Part shown: piece after piece, positions 44,747 through 53,437 of the stretch
How positions within the stretch are numbered: the stretch's first letter is position 1
Layout: every line of letters begins with the position of its first letter
NCBI GenBank assembly: GCA_030728245.1
Contig: JANQZX010000035.1
Span: 17,732 to 81,731, forward strand
DNA: 64,000 nucleotides
Reading direction: 5' to 3'
Origin: Saprospiraceae bacterium
GTDB lineage: Bacteria > Bacteroidota > Bacteroidia > Chitinophagales > Saprospiraceae
Position numbers and translations under genes: made by a program
Notes under the pieces: model-generated
What the model saw: the letters and a program-made list of their open reading frames with translations, nothing else
What the model was told of the DNA's origin: nothing
The model's database searches: none

Positions 44747-46898
44747 GAAAATCACGTACTTCCAAGGTATTAACCAGGTGATATTTAGCTTCTGAATTTT
44801 CCATACCTATTTTCACTGAAAATGCTTCCGGGGGCAAAACCCTAAACATATCTTCATCTGTTTTATCATCACCGATAGCTAAAATAAAGTCCCAATCATC
44901 CATTTGCAACCAATTTAAGGTGGCTTTACCTTTAGTTACGCCGGCATGTTTGACTTCCACTACTTTATTGCCCTCCAGTACGTGTAACTCAGTATTTGCC
45001 GTAAGATATAAAAGCACGTCTCTGAATTCTCTTAAGCGCTTTTCACCTAAATCTTTGTCTATCTGTCTATAATGCCAGGCTATCGAAAATTCCTTTTCTT
45101 CTATAAATGAACCTGGTGTCCGCTCGACAATATTTTCAAGAGCCGCTCTGACATCATTTTTCCAGTCGCTTGATAAACCAGGCGTCCTTCGCCACTCCGT
45201 TGAATCTTTCAACCAAACGCCATGTTCCGCTGCAAGATCTATGCCCAAATTCCCCAACCAATCTTCTAAAGTGTGTTTATCTCTCCCACTATTTATCACC
45301 ATTCTATTGTTGGGATCTGCATTTAGCCTTAACAATAAATCTATAAGATCAGTGTCTGGAAAAACAGCCAGGGGGTCAACATGAAAGGGCATTAAGGTAC
45401 CGTCATAATCCAGGATAATTAGCCTTTTTTTACTATGCTGATAGGCGTCAAAAATTACCGTTTTAATTGATTCCTCCAATTTATTAATATGAAACTGCCG
45501 TCTATTATGAAGATGTCTGTCCAGTTCCTTTAAAAAATTAGCCGCCCAATAATCCACAGCATACTTTTTCAACCCTGCCTGCATGTTTTTAAGTCTCAGA
45601 GCTTGTTCTTGTTCAGGCATGATTAAGGCAGTCTTTATAGCTTTTACAATGTCATAAGTATCATGAGGATTTACTAAAATAGCGTCTGACAATTCTGTTG
45701 CAGCGCCCGTCATTTCACTAAGAATAAGCACTCCTTTACCTATATCATTTTTACTTGCTATATATTCTTTTGCCACCAGATTCATTCCATCTCTTAGAGG
45801 GGTAATTAAGGCTATATCAGCTACTTGATAAAGGGTTAACAGTTCATTATGTAATAAATTACGATATAAATAATGGATAGGTATCCAGCCAAAACTGCCA
45901 TAAGTACTATTTACTTCGCTGACCAAAGTATTCAGCGTCTTCTTTAAATCTCTATATTGAGTAACCTGAGAACGGGAAGGAATAACGACTAAAACGAGGG
46001 TAACGAGACCTATATATTCCGGATGAAGATCTAAAAAACGGGCAAATGCCTGAATCCTTTGGGGAATACCTTTTGTGTAATCTAAGCGATCTAATGAAAT
46101 AATTATTTTTTTTCCATTACCGAGATTACCAATATTTATAGTTTCATCAGCCAGATTAGATACAGAAGGAACCGCTGCATATTTATTATAGTCTATACCC
46201 ATTGGAAAAACATCGACATTCACCACCCTATTTGTTGTAGTTATCTTTCCTATATGATGTTCAAAACCGCAAATTCTATAAGCAGCACTCAAGAAATGAC
46301 GCATATAGCCGTAGGTATGAAAACCAACCTGATCCGCCCCGAGCATACCCAAAAGTAAATCGGAACGCCACGGAAGGGTTCTGAAAATTTCATAAGACGG
46401 AAATGGGATATGTAGGAAAAAACCAATGGACAAATCAGGAAAATTATTTCTAAGAATTCCGGGTAATAACATCAACTGATAGTCATGAATCCAAACCGTA
46501 TCATCAGGTTTTATGCAGTTCGATATAATCTGCGCAAACCTATTATTTATTTTTACATAAGCATCCCAATATTCCTCTTTATAAGAAGTATATTGAGTAA
46601 AATAATGAAAATGTGGCCAAATGGTACGATTGCAAAACCCTGAATAATAAGTATCTATATCATTTTCTGACAAAAATACAGGAATAAGACCTTTTTGCTG
46701 GAGGAGATCTGTAACCTCAGATTCTTCTGTTCTACTAAAGTGAGAACCCGGCCATCCAATCCATATTTTCTCGATTGCATCGGGAAGTGCACTTAAACCA
46801 GTAGCTAATCCGCCTGAACTGGCTGCACTGACATATATATCGCCCTGCTTCTGAATAGTTACGGGCAAACGATTGGAAACGATTACCAGCCTAGTCAT
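44724..46898 (-). CDS. Fused trehalose-6-phosphate synthase / trehalose-6-phosphate phosphatase
   Basis: A 724-residue bifunctional enzyme making trehalose from UDP-glucose and glucose-6-phosphate. Residues 1-470 are the GT20 synthase (OtsA type): VSNRLPVT, SGGLATGLSAL, VWIHDYQLMLLPG, SLDRLDYTKGIPQRI and TPLRDGMNLVAKEYIA. Residues 490-724 are the HAD phosphatase (OtsB type) with the nucleophile Asp497 and Asp499 in LDYDGTL and a second acidic pair in AIGDDKTDEDMF. The fusion order matches eukaryotic and several bacterial bifunctional enzymes. It lies 22 bp after the helical unknown at 46921 and its end overlaps the convergent regulator by 23 bp. Confidence 0.95.
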   Translation of the reverse strand: MTRLVIVSNRLPVTIQKQGDIYVSAASSGGLATGLSALPDAIEKIWIGWPGSHFSRTEESEVTDLLQQKGLIPVFLSENDIDTYYSGFCNRTIWPHFHYFTQYTSYKEEYWDAYVKINNRFAQIISNCIKPDDTVWIHDYQLMLLPGILRNNFPDLSIGFFLHIPFPSYEIFRTLPWRSDLLLGMLGADQVGFHTYGYMRHFLSAAYRICGFEHHIGKITTTNRVVNVDVFPMGIDYNKYAAVPSVSNLADETINIGNLGNGKKIIISLDRLDYTKGIPQRIQAFARFLDLHPEYIGLVTLVLVVIPSRSQVTQYRDLKKTLNTLVSEVNSTYGSFGWIPIHYLYRNLLHNELLTLYQVADIALITPLRDGMNLVAKEYIASKNDIGKGVLILSEMTGAATELSDAILVNPHDTYDIVKAIKTALIMPEQEQALRLKNMQAGLKKYAVDYWAANFLKELDRHLHNRRQFHINKLEESIKTVIFDAYQHSKKRLIILDYDGTLMPFHVDPLAVFPDTDLIDLLLRLNADPNNRMVINSGRDKHTLEDWLGNLGIDLAAEHGVWLKDSTEWRRTPGLSSDWKNDVRAALENIVERTPGSFIEEKEFSIAWHYRQIDKDLGEKRLREFRDVLLYLTANTELHVLEGNKVVEVKHAGVTKGKATLNWLQMDDWDFILAIGDDKTDEDMFRVLPPEAFSVKIGMENSEAKYHLVNTLEVRDFLTQLSHL

Positions 46899-46920
46899 AA
46901 TTTATTTTTAACCTGCCAAA

Positions 46921-48324
46921 TTAAACCTCCTTTGGCTTCCTAACTGTCTTAAACCGCTCAACAAACTCCTTTTCAGTAACAAATTCCAGTTCAACGAAAG
47001 TACGGCCAACGAACTTCTTAACTTCTTGATAATCTCTTCCTCTTTTATCGAGAAAAGTATCTTGTAAACGATCGATGTAAGCCAGGGCAGCTTCTCTGAT
47101 CCTCATATTAAAGTGCTGATTATTAAATATCTGCTGATAAGTTGGGAATAGCTGAGTGAAAATACCGAAAAACTCCATATAATCTTGTTCCTCAATATTC
47201 TTAATTAATTTTAAAAAATATTGAGAGACCGTTAATCTAAGACACTCATTAATATCAGATAAGCCGTCGTATTTTGAGTGAAATTGTCGTATTTCCTCTT
47301 GAACAGATTCGTTGGTGTACCCAGCCTTATGAATTTTATCCACTACTGTATAATAAGCAGACAATTCATCATTCATGGTTTTATCAAGAATAGCTGATAA
47401 TCTCAAATCTGCTTCAGGAGTAAGGATACCCTGTCCATCCTGGTGTAAATCGAGCAAGATGGAAAAAGAACGTTGAGAAAATACCTCCGTGTTCTTTGTT
47501 CTTATTTTGTTGATGGTTTTATGCAGATTAATTCTATCTATTTCCGGCATGTCAAAAAACAGACCAAAAATCAACATAATTTCCTGATGTTCTGCCGTTC
47601 CCCAAAAATCTTCGTTTATTACAAACTCAGAAAGTGGCGTAATCAAACTTTCGTTAGCTGATGGTTTATCAACTCTGGATAACAAAAATCTTTTCAGTTG
47701 GGGAAAAAATACAACTAATTCACCTGTAGTGGAGGGAAATTCCGCAGAAAGGAAAACATCGTTTTGAAATTGTTTTAAAAACCTTGAATAAGCTAATTTT
47801 CTTTCAGCTAAATGAACAAATTTTTCATTTTTCTGGTTTTGAAAAAACTGCTTAACTCTTTTATTTTCAATAGATTCAAGTACATTGGTAATCCATATAT
47901 CACTGCATAAAGCAAATCCTACCTGGACTGACATACCTATTCTTTTTCTTAACAACTCAAAATTAGGTGAGCTGGAAATAGCCAGAATTAAATCTTTGAA
48001 ATGTTCTTGTGGTCTGATATATTTAAAATCATTATTAACATTACCACGTAAAACGACATACCCAAGTAACTTAGGTAAGAATAGACCTTCGAACACAGGA
48101 TCCATCAAAACTTGTTCCAATGCAATTAACTGCAATGGTGAATTTTGAGCTACAACTTGATATATTTCAGCAATAGAAGGCTCGAAATTACTTTTTAGTT
48201 CGTTATAATCGACCTCTTCTTCTGAATTAAGATAAGCAGCGAGTGCGGGAGAATCTTGAATTCCCACGGCAAGCTCTTCAAGTTGTGTAAGGTATTCCGC
48301 GTTTAATTCGTACATGGTCATCAT
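46921..48324 (-). CDS. Unknown all-helical cytoplasmic protein
   Basis: A 467-residue protein I cannot assign. It has no signal peptide or membrane helix and reads as helices throughout, with heptad-like Leu spacing (LNAEYLTQLEELAVGIQ at the start and YQEVKKFVGRTFVELEF near the end), so a HEAT- or TPR-like solenoid is plausible. There is no catalytic motif. It sits between rpsP (74 bp upstream, with a hairpin in the gap) and the trehalose gene (22 bp downstream), all on one strand, so it is probably co-transcribed with trehalose synthesis. The initiator could be Met1, Met2 or Met4 (MMTMYELN). Confidence 0.65.
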   Translation of the reverse strand: MMTMYELNAEYLTQLEELAVGIQDSPALAAYLNSEEEVDYNELKSNFEPSIAEIYQVVAQNSPLQLIALEQVLMDPVFEGLFLPKLLGYVVLRGNVNNDFKYIRPQEHFKDLILAISSSPNFELLRKRIGMSVQVGFALCSDIWITNVLESIENKRVKQFFQNQKNEKFVHLAERKLAYSRFLKQFQNDVFLSAEFPSTTGELVVFFPQLKRFLLSRVDKPSANESLITPLSEFVINEDFWGTAEHQEIMLIFGLFFDMPEIDRINLHKTINKIRTKNTEVFSQRSFSILLDLHQDGQGILTPEADLRLSAILDKTMNDELSAYYTVVDKIHKAGYTNESVQEEIRQFHSKYDGLSDINECLRLTVSQYFLKLIKNIEEQDYMEFFGIFTQLFPTYQQIFNNQHFNMRIREAALAYIDRLQDTFLDKRGRDYQEVKKFVGRTFVELEFVTEKEFVERFKTVRKPKEV

Positions 48325-48334
48325 TTTAAATGGA

Positions 48335-48368
48335 AACCTGATAATGCATTTTTCAGCATTACCAGGTT
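48335..48368 (-). promoter_or_regulatory. Hairpin between rpsP and the helical unknown gene
   Basis: On the minus strand AACCTG and TAATGC pair with GCATTA and CAGGTT (48335-48347 with 48356-48368), a 13-bp stem with one internal mismatch and an 8-nt loop. The downstream sequence (TTTCCATTT) is only weakly U-rich, so it may be a partial terminator or an mRNA-processing/stability element rather than a full terminator. Confidence 0.5.
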
Positions 48369-48398
48369 AAAAGATATTAAATTTCCTCAGGGAGAATT

Positions 48399-48887
48399 TT
48401 ATTCAGCTGCAGGCGTTTCCTCGTTGGTTTCTTCTGCAGGAGTTTCCTCCACTACGACTTTTTTAGAAACTTTTGGTGCAGCAACTCCTGACACCATTGC
48501 ATGGAAGTCACTAATTTCTTTCTTGGTCTGACTTACTCTGTCTGCAATTTTTGCTTCTTTCTGTTCAACCCAAGAAGTGTGCTTTTCATCTGCCTGTTCT
48601 AAAGTAAGAGCACCTTTTTTAACACCTCTCATAAGGTGTTTCTTGTAAAGAACTCCTTTGAATCTTAAGATAGCATTAACAGTATCAGTAGGTTGTGCGC
48701 CATTATTTAACCATTCGAAAGCTTTATCGCGGTCAATATCAATGGTTGCAGGTTTTGTCATTGGATTGTAACTTCCAATTCTTTCGATGAAACGTCCATC
48801 ACGGGGAGCACGTGCATCTGCAATAACGATGTGGTAAAAAGGAGATTTTTTTCTCCCCATACGCTGAAGTCTGATTTTTACGGCCAC
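48399..48887 (-). CDS. rpsP: 30S ribosomal protein S16
   Basis: A 162-residue protein. Residues 1-80 are the S16 domain ([42 protein letters not shown] region). The remaining 80 residues are a charged extension ending in a Glu/Ala/Pro-rich tail ([16 protein letters not shown]), as is usual in Bacteroidota. Elsewhere rpsP is often next to rimM and trmD; here rimM is 41 kb away. The leader has a TACTTTTG -7 box and a strong hairpin close to the predicted transcript 5' end. Confidence 0.97.
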   Translation of the reverse strand: MAVKIRLQRMGRKKSPFYHIVIADARAPRDGRFIERIGSYNPMTKPATIDIDRDKAFEWLNNGAQPTDTVNAILRFKGVLYKKHLMRGVKKGALTLEQADEKHTSWVEQKEAKIADRVSQTKKEISDFHAMVSGVAAPKVSKKVVVEETPAEETNEETPAAE

Positions 48888-48917
48888 TTGTCAAAATTTA
48901 TGTGGTGAATGCCAGCC

Positions 48918-48948
48918 AACCCTACGTCCCTAAGGAACCAGGTAGGTT
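48918..48948 (-). promoter_or_regulatory. Stem-loop in the rpsP leader
   Basis: On the minus strand an outer stem (AACCTAC with GTAGGGTT, one bulge) and an inner stem (GTTCC with GGGAC, one G-U pair) close on a TTA loop. A 3-nt internal bulge (CTG) separates them. The -7 box at 48958-48965 places the RNA 5' end just before the hairpin. It could be an S16 feedback site or a 5' stabilising hairpin. Confidence 0.5.
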
Positions 48949-48957
48949 TTAACAGCA

Positions 48958-48965
48958 CAAAAGTA
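48958..48965 (-). promoter_or_regulatory. -7 box (TACTTTTG) for rpsP
   Basis: A perfect TAnnTTTG on the minus strand about 70 nt upstream of the rpsP start, in the gap after the TonB receptor gene; no -33 TTTG at the usual spacing. Confidence 0.5.
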
Positions 48966-49016
48966 ATCTTTTTTACTGGATTTCCTACTTCTTAATCAAA
49001 ATAAAAAAATCTGTCC

Positions 49017-51554
49017 TTAAAATTCGCAACGGAATCTAAGATTTAGCCTCCTACTGGTCAAATAGTTAGGAATAGCATACTGCTGCAGAAAAACCGTTTT
49101 AATCCAGGTATTCCCTGCTTGATTCTGAACTTGAAGTAAGTTAAATACCTCTAAACTTAACCAGGTTTTTTTACTAAACCTCAGCCAATGGTCAGGTTTG
49201 ATAAGTGATTTTTTTTCTCTGTCGTAGAGTAAAAATGAAAAACCTATATCTACTCTATGGTATGGATTTAGCCGGTAAGTATTTCTATAGACTGTATTGT
49301 TCCCCTGAAGCCCATAAGGTAAACCAGTTCCTAAGGTAAAATTAACGTGAACTCGGAAATTATCATTTTTAGGCAAGTAATCCTGGAAAAACAACGCCAT
49401 AGTAACCAGCTGGTCCGACGGCCTTGGTACGTCCTTTACCACCGTCGCATCAGTCTTTCCAACTTCCCTTTCCAAGTGTTCTATCCCATTTAACCTTTCT
49501 CTGGCTCTAAGAAAAGAGAGATTTATCCATGATTCTGCTCCATTGACAAATTCACCATTTAACCTGACATCCAGACCGGTTACGTATCCGGAGGCATTGT
49601 TTTCACCAGCATACCGAATACGAACATTTTCAACCTCATAAGAAACCAGGTCCCATAAATTTTTATAGTACCCTTCCGCAATCAACTTAAATTTCGTTGG
49701 ATTATCTTTGCCCAAATAAAAATCATAAGAAAAACCAGCCAGATAGTGAAACGATTTTTGAGCTAAAACATCTAAATTCATCAAACCATTTGGTCTTCTC
49801 AACTCCCTGTAAAAAGGGGGTTGCATATAATATCCAAAAGCAAGTTTCCAGGAAATATCGCTTTTAATACCTAAAGGTTTATAGAGTAGTTGAACACGGG
49901 GAGAAAATAGAAACTCCTTATTTATCGTCCAGTAATTTGCCCTTAATCCCATAGATAACCTCAATTCTCTTTTACCCGCTTTTCTGTAGGTGTAAGTGTC
50001 CTGAAAATAGCCACTTAGCCTTGACGAATTCAATTCATTTTCTGTTTTTAAAACCTGTGAAAGTTGGAGTTCATCAGCACTATATGGCAGAGAATATCCC
50101 GCTGAATCAATCCTCTCCCATTCGTTGATTCTATCGTAAATGGACTCAAACTGGTATTTTAAGCTCCATTGTAAAAAATTATTCGACGAACCATCTTCTG
50201 TCATTTGTATTTCCAGACCTCCTTTGTACTCAATATTTGCTACCCTGGTTTGCAATAAATTTCGCACATATTGATGTTGGGTTCCAGAACCTAACTCTTC
50301 TAAAACCTCGCCAAATCGGGAACTACCAATATCCGATTCAATTTGACGTAAGCTGTAGCTACCCAATATATCAAAAGCTTCCTTTTCATAGGAACCAAAG
50401 CCAGAAAACAACCATTTCATAAATAATGGATTTTTCCTGTTTTCAGGTAACCAGGTCAAAGAAACTCCACCCATTCCTGTGGTAAAAACATTTTTTTCCT
50501 CCCCTTCAAAAACACTATAAAGTTGTAAGGCATAATTAATGAGACCAAAAGCCGTACTCCGGGTGGTAGGTCTGAATTCATAACTTGCATTGTTATAGTT
50601 GCCCAGAAAGCCTACTTGAAGAGACTTTGATAGGTCGTAAGTTAAATATACCTGCAAATCGGTAAAATTTGGAACGTATTCACCTTTTACATCCAAAGAG
50701 CCCAATAAGTATTTATTTGTTTTATATCTGGTTCCTACTAAATATCGCCATTTTTTGAAATCACTTTTACCTGCGGGCAAACTACCTTCCAAATGAGCGG
50801 TCGCCCCTAAAAGACTTCCTGAAAAAGAGCCGCCGAACGCTTCCGGTCTTTTATACTTTATATCTAACACCGATGATTGTTTGTCACCGTACCGAGCTTC
50901 AAATCCACCAGATGAAAATGACAAATCTCTTACTAAATCGATATTTGGAAAACTCAGCCCCTCTTGTTGACCCGCACGAATTAACTGGGGTCTATATATT
51001 TCAAAATCATTAACATAGACCAGATTTTCATCGTAATTTCCTCCTCTCACATTGTATTGAGAACTTAATTCCCCTCCCGTTCCGCTGCTTGCACCCAATG
51101 CTAAATGAGGAAGTAAACTTTCCAGATTACCAGAGGTACTAGGTAACAATCGAAGTTGTTCAACCCCTTCTCTTACCATTCCTGCTTCCTGAATGCGCGA
51201 ACTTCGAATTTCAATTTCTATATCTGAAGTAGTGGGTGCCAGTGTTATATCGAATTGCCTGCTACTGCCGTTAGGCATTGCATCTGCATTGACAACACTT
51301 TCCTTATAACCAATACGAGTAAACACTAGAATAAAAGGCTTTTGGGCTGGTACATTAATATTATACCGACCGGAAGCATCTGTTTCTACCGCATTAGAGG
51401 AGCCCTTGAGGTAAACAGTCACAAACTCAACAGGTAAATCGGTTAATCCATCTGTTACCGTACCTGTGATTTTAGCACTGATAGACGATTGAGCAATACT
51501 TTTACCAATATTTACTAAAAAAACTGATAAAACAATAATTAACCACTTCTGCAT
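49017..51554 (-). CDS. TonB-dependent outer membrane receptor
   Basis: An 845-residue outer-membrane protein. A signal peptide (MQKWLIIVLSVFLVNIGKSIAQ) precedes a carboxypeptidase-D-like regulatory domain (ISAKITGTVTDGLTDLPVEFV, about 25-110), a TonB plug domain (about 120-230, with LPSTSGNLESLLPHLALG and QYNVRGGNYDENLVYVNDFEI) and a 22-strand-type barrel that ends in an aromatic-rich strand closing with Phe (LNLRFRCEF). No SusD partner is adjacent, so it is not a typical SusCD pair. The ligand is unknown. It begins 11 bp after rpe. Confidence 0.91.
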   Translation of the reverse strand: MQKWLIIVLSVFLVNIGKSIAQSSISAKITGTVTDGLTDLPVEFVTVYLKGSSNAVETDASGRYNINVPAQKPFILVFTRIGYKESVVNADAMPNGSSRQFDITLAPTTSDIEIEIRSSRIQEAGMVREGVEQLRLLPSTSGNLESLLPHLALGASSGTGGELSSQYNVRGGNYDENLVYVNDFEIYRPQLIRAGQQEGLSFPNIDLVRDLSFSSGGFEARYGDKQSSVLDIKYKRPEAFGGSFSGSLLGATAHLEGSLPAGKSDFKKWRYLVGTRYKTNKYLLGSLDVKGEYVPNFTDLQVYLTYDLSKSLQVGFLGNYNNASYEFRPTTRSTAFGLINYALQLYSVFEGEEKNVFTTGMGGVSLTWLPENRKNPLFMKWLFSGFGSYEKEAFDILGSYSLRQIESDIGSSRFGEVLEELGSGTQHQYVRNLLQTRVANIEYKGGLEIQMTEDGSSNNFLQWSLKYQFESIYDRINEWERIDSAGYSLPYSADELQLSQVLKTENELNSSRLSGYFQDTYTYRKAGKRELRLSMGLRANYWTINKEFLFSPRVQLLYKPLGIKSDISWKLAFGYYMQPPFYRELRRPNGLMNLDVLAQKSFHYLAGFSYDFYLGKDNPTKFKLIAEGYYKNLWDLVSYEVENVRIRYAGENNASGYVTGLDVRLNGEFVNGAESWINLSFLRARERLNGIEHLEREVGKTDATVVKDVPRPSDQLVTMALFFQDYLPKNDNFRVHVNFTLGTGLPYGLQGNNTVYRNTYRLNPYHRVDIGFSFLLYDREKKSLIKPDHWLRFSKKTWLSLEVFNLLQVQNQAGNTWIKTVFLQQYAIPNYLTSRRLNLRFRCEF

Positions 51555-51565
51555 ATTATTAATTA

Positions 51566-52246
51566 TTAATATTGCCCGTTTTTAACATTATTTGCTATTT
51601 CATAAAATTTATTCACCGTTTCCTCTCTGTGTAACGCCTTAAATACCGAAGTACCCGCCACTAAATTATCCGCGCCTGCTTCTATGAGTTGTGCAGCATT
51701 TTTCAAATCTACCCCACCATCAATTTGTATAATAACATCTGGATAGGAGACATCTAATAAATTTCTTAATTCTCTAACCCTATTTATAGTATGTGGAATA
51801 AATTTTTGTCCTCCAAAACCTGGATTTACAGACATAATTAATATCATTTCTACATAAGGAAATATGTCTTTCAGTAAAGAAACCGGCGTGTGAGGATTTA
51901 CCGCCACCGCTGGAGATACTCCTAACTCTTTGATCTGTTGAAGGGTTCTTACCAAATGAGGACAAGCTTCATAATGCACGGTGATTCTATCTGCACCCGC
52001 CTCATGAAATGATTTTAAGTATTGGTCTGGATTTGAAATCATTAAATGAACATCAAAAATCTTTTTTGTCAACGGCCTCAATGAGGATATAACGGGGAAT
52101 CCAAAACTTATATTGGGAACAAAATGTCCGTCCATAATATCTAGATGCAACCATTCTGCCTGGCTGTTGTCAAAAAACAAAATTTCTTCCTGAAGTTGGC
52201 TAAAATCAGCGGCAAGTAAAGATGGCGATAAACAAAATGACCTCAT
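51566..52246 (-). CDS. rpe: Ribulose-phosphate 3-epimerase
   Basis: A 226-residue TIM-barrel enzyme of the pentose phosphate pathway. Metal and catalytic positions are visible: the SPSLLAADF opening, HLDIMDGHFVPNISFG (His, Asp), VHLMI, the MSVNPGFGGQKFI phosphate loop and QIDGGV with the second Asp. Length is normal. A TACTTTTG -7 box lies 19 nt upstream. The TonB receptor is directly downstream, though no functional link is known. Confidence 0.96.
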   Translation of the reverse strand: MRSFCLSPSLLAADFSQLQEEILFFDNSQAEWLHLDIMDGHFVPNISFGFPVISSLRPLTKKIFDVHLMISNPDQYLKSFHEAGADRITVHYEACPHLVRTLQQIKELGVSPAVAVNPHTPVSLLKDIFPYVEMILIMSVNPGFGGQKFIPHTINRVRELRNLLDVSYPDVIIQIDGGVDLKNAAQLIEAGADNLVAGTSVFKALHREETVNKFYEIANNVKNGQY

Positions 52247-52265
52247 TATATTTAATTAGTTAGCG

Positions 52266-52273
52266 CAAAAGTA
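52266..52273 (-). promoter_or_regulatory. -7 box (TACTTTTG) for rpe
   Basis: A perfect TAnnTTTG on the minus strand. A TTTG element lies 24 nt further upstream, slightly longer than the usual 19-23 nt spacing. Confidence 0.5.
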
Positions 52274-52438
52274 TAAAATAAGCATTGAATTTGTTGCCAA
52301 AATGCTTTTATATTCATTGAATTATAAAGAGAATTGATTTATTGAACATCTAAAAAATCATTGATAACAAATAAAATACAAATCATTTGATTAAAAAGAA
52401 TTAAATTTATAACTGCATTTTAAAAAAAATGAACCGAA

Positions 52439-52921
52439 ATGTCTCTCGAATTACCTGTTCAAATAAAAATCAATTGTCTTCCTTATGCTGGTTTAAGTTT
52501 AAATCAGCTCTACGACATAATGAAATTGAGACAAAAAGTATTTGTTGTAGAACAAAACTGTCCCTATTTAGATGCAGACGATGTTGATAAAAATGCGTGG
52601 CACTTGCTATTTTACGGTTGGGATGAACAATTAATTGGTTATTCCAGACTTATCCCAAAGGGCATTGTCTTTCCAGAATATGCATCGATTGGAAGAGTCG
52701 TTGTTGATCCGGATTTCCGGCAAAAAAATCTCGGTAAGCAGGTTGTTAACAGAGCTATAGATGAGATGGAGGCCTTGTATGGAAACATTGAAATTAAAAT
52801 ATCGGCACAATCCTATCTCATTAAATTCTATGAATTCCTTGGTTTTTACAAAGCTGGCGAAGAATATCTGGAAGATGGCATTCCACATACGCCCATGATA
52901 AAACCTAAAAAGCTTTTATAA
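52439..52921 (+). CDS. ElaA-like GNAT acetyltransferase
   Basis: A 160-residue GNAT-fold protein. The opening LNQLYDIMKLRQKVFVVEQNCPYLDADDVDKNAWHL region (split here as LYDIMKLRQKVFVVEQ and CPYLDADDVD) is the ElaA signature. The acetyl-CoA loop is IGRVVVDPDFRQKNLGKQVV and the family ends with IPHTPMIKP. The substrate is unknown. It stands alone between rpe and the repeat-rich spacer; no terminator follows its stop directly. Confidence 0.88.
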   Translation: MSLELPVQIKINCLPYAGLSLNQLYDIMKLRQKVFVVEQNCPYLDADDVDKNAWHLLFYGWDEQLIGYSRLIPKGIVFPEYASIGRVVVDPDFRQKNLGKQVVNRAIDEMEALYGNIEIKISAQSYLIKFYEFLGFYKAGEEYLEDGIPHTPMIKPKKLL

Positions 52922-53004
52922 AATATAATGCATTCACCGTTTACAAACCGCCAGGGGCCAAAAGGTGTTTTGGGGGAGATTGTGCCGCCAGGGGCCAGTT
53001 GTTT

Positions 53005-53034
53005 GAATCAGGATTTACAGGATTTCGAGGATTA
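53005..53034 (-). repeat. AATCC-phased element, inverted copy
   Basis: On the minus strand it reads TAATCCTCGAAATCCTG followed by TAAATCCTGATTC. It matches 53188-53216 at all but two positions, so the two form a long-range inverted repeat of about 29 nt. Confidence 0.75.
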
Positions 53035-53099
53035 ACTATAACGTCGTTGGTTTGGGAGGGAAGTTTATTATTAAACGGTGCTTTCATTGCCAAGCCTCC

Positions 53100-53122
53100 C
53101 GCCGATGTGTTACACATCGGCG
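53100..53122. repeat. Perfect hairpin element (CGCCGATGTG stem)
   Basis: A 10-bp perfect stem CGCCGATGTG / CACATCGGCG with a 3-nt TTA loop. There is no U-tract, so it is not a typical terminator. Confidence 0.75.
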
Positions 53123-53187
53123 AAAAGAAGGGTAAAAAGTAATCCTCTACAAATTACCCTTACCTCCAAAACGAAGACGTACGCTGC

Positions 53188-53243
53188 AATCCTGAAAATC
53201 CTGTAAATCCTGATTCAAAACCAGATGATAGCAGGTGAAATTT
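53188..53243 (+). repeat. AATCC-phased element, direct copy 1
   Basis: Three AATCC units at about 9-10 nt spacing are followed by TGATTCAAAACC, then GATGATAGCAGGT and GAAATTTA. It matches 53380-53437 in the same order along about 55 nt with scattered substitutions. Confidence 0.75.
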
Positions 53244-53266
53244 ATATTGTATCCTGTCGGGGAAAA

Positions 53267-53286
53267 GACGCGAAGCATCACGTCTC
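53267..53286. repeat. Hairpin element (AGACG/CGTCT stem)
   Basis: AGACGCGA and TCACGTCT pair over 8 positions with one mismatch around an AGCA loop; the element is followed by CTACATGATGACATTC, similar in layout to the sequence after the next hairpin. Confidence 0.6.
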
Positions 53287-53335
53287 TACATGATGACATT
53301 CTGACCATTGGGAAATGCATCTGTATCATGGGAGG

Positions 53336-53352
53336 GCGAATGCAATTCGCCT
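53336..53352. repeat. Hairpin element (GGCGAAT/ATTCGCC stem)
   Basis: A 7-bp perfect stem with a GCA loop, followed by TCTACAATAATGGAATGAC, which parallels the flank of the AGACG hairpin. Both hairpins contain or are followed by CTCTAC, so they look like members of one family. Confidence 0.65.
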
Positions 53353-53379
53353 CTACAATAATGGAATGACTATCATCCG

Positions 53380-53437
53380 TGAAATCCAATAATCCTTAAA
53401 ATCCGTGATTCAAAACCGGGTGATAGCAGGTAAATTT
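53380..53437 (+). repeat. AATCC-phased element, direct copy 2
   Basis: Second direct copy; the most conserved part is TGATTCAAAACC followed by GGTGATAGCAGGT, shared with copy 1 apart from two bases. Confidence 0.75.

Noticed and set aside
53147-53389. 80-codon minus-strand frame in the repeat island
   Set aside because: It translates the hairpin and AATCC repeats, has no homology-like pattern, and no promoter; it is best seen as repeat DNA.
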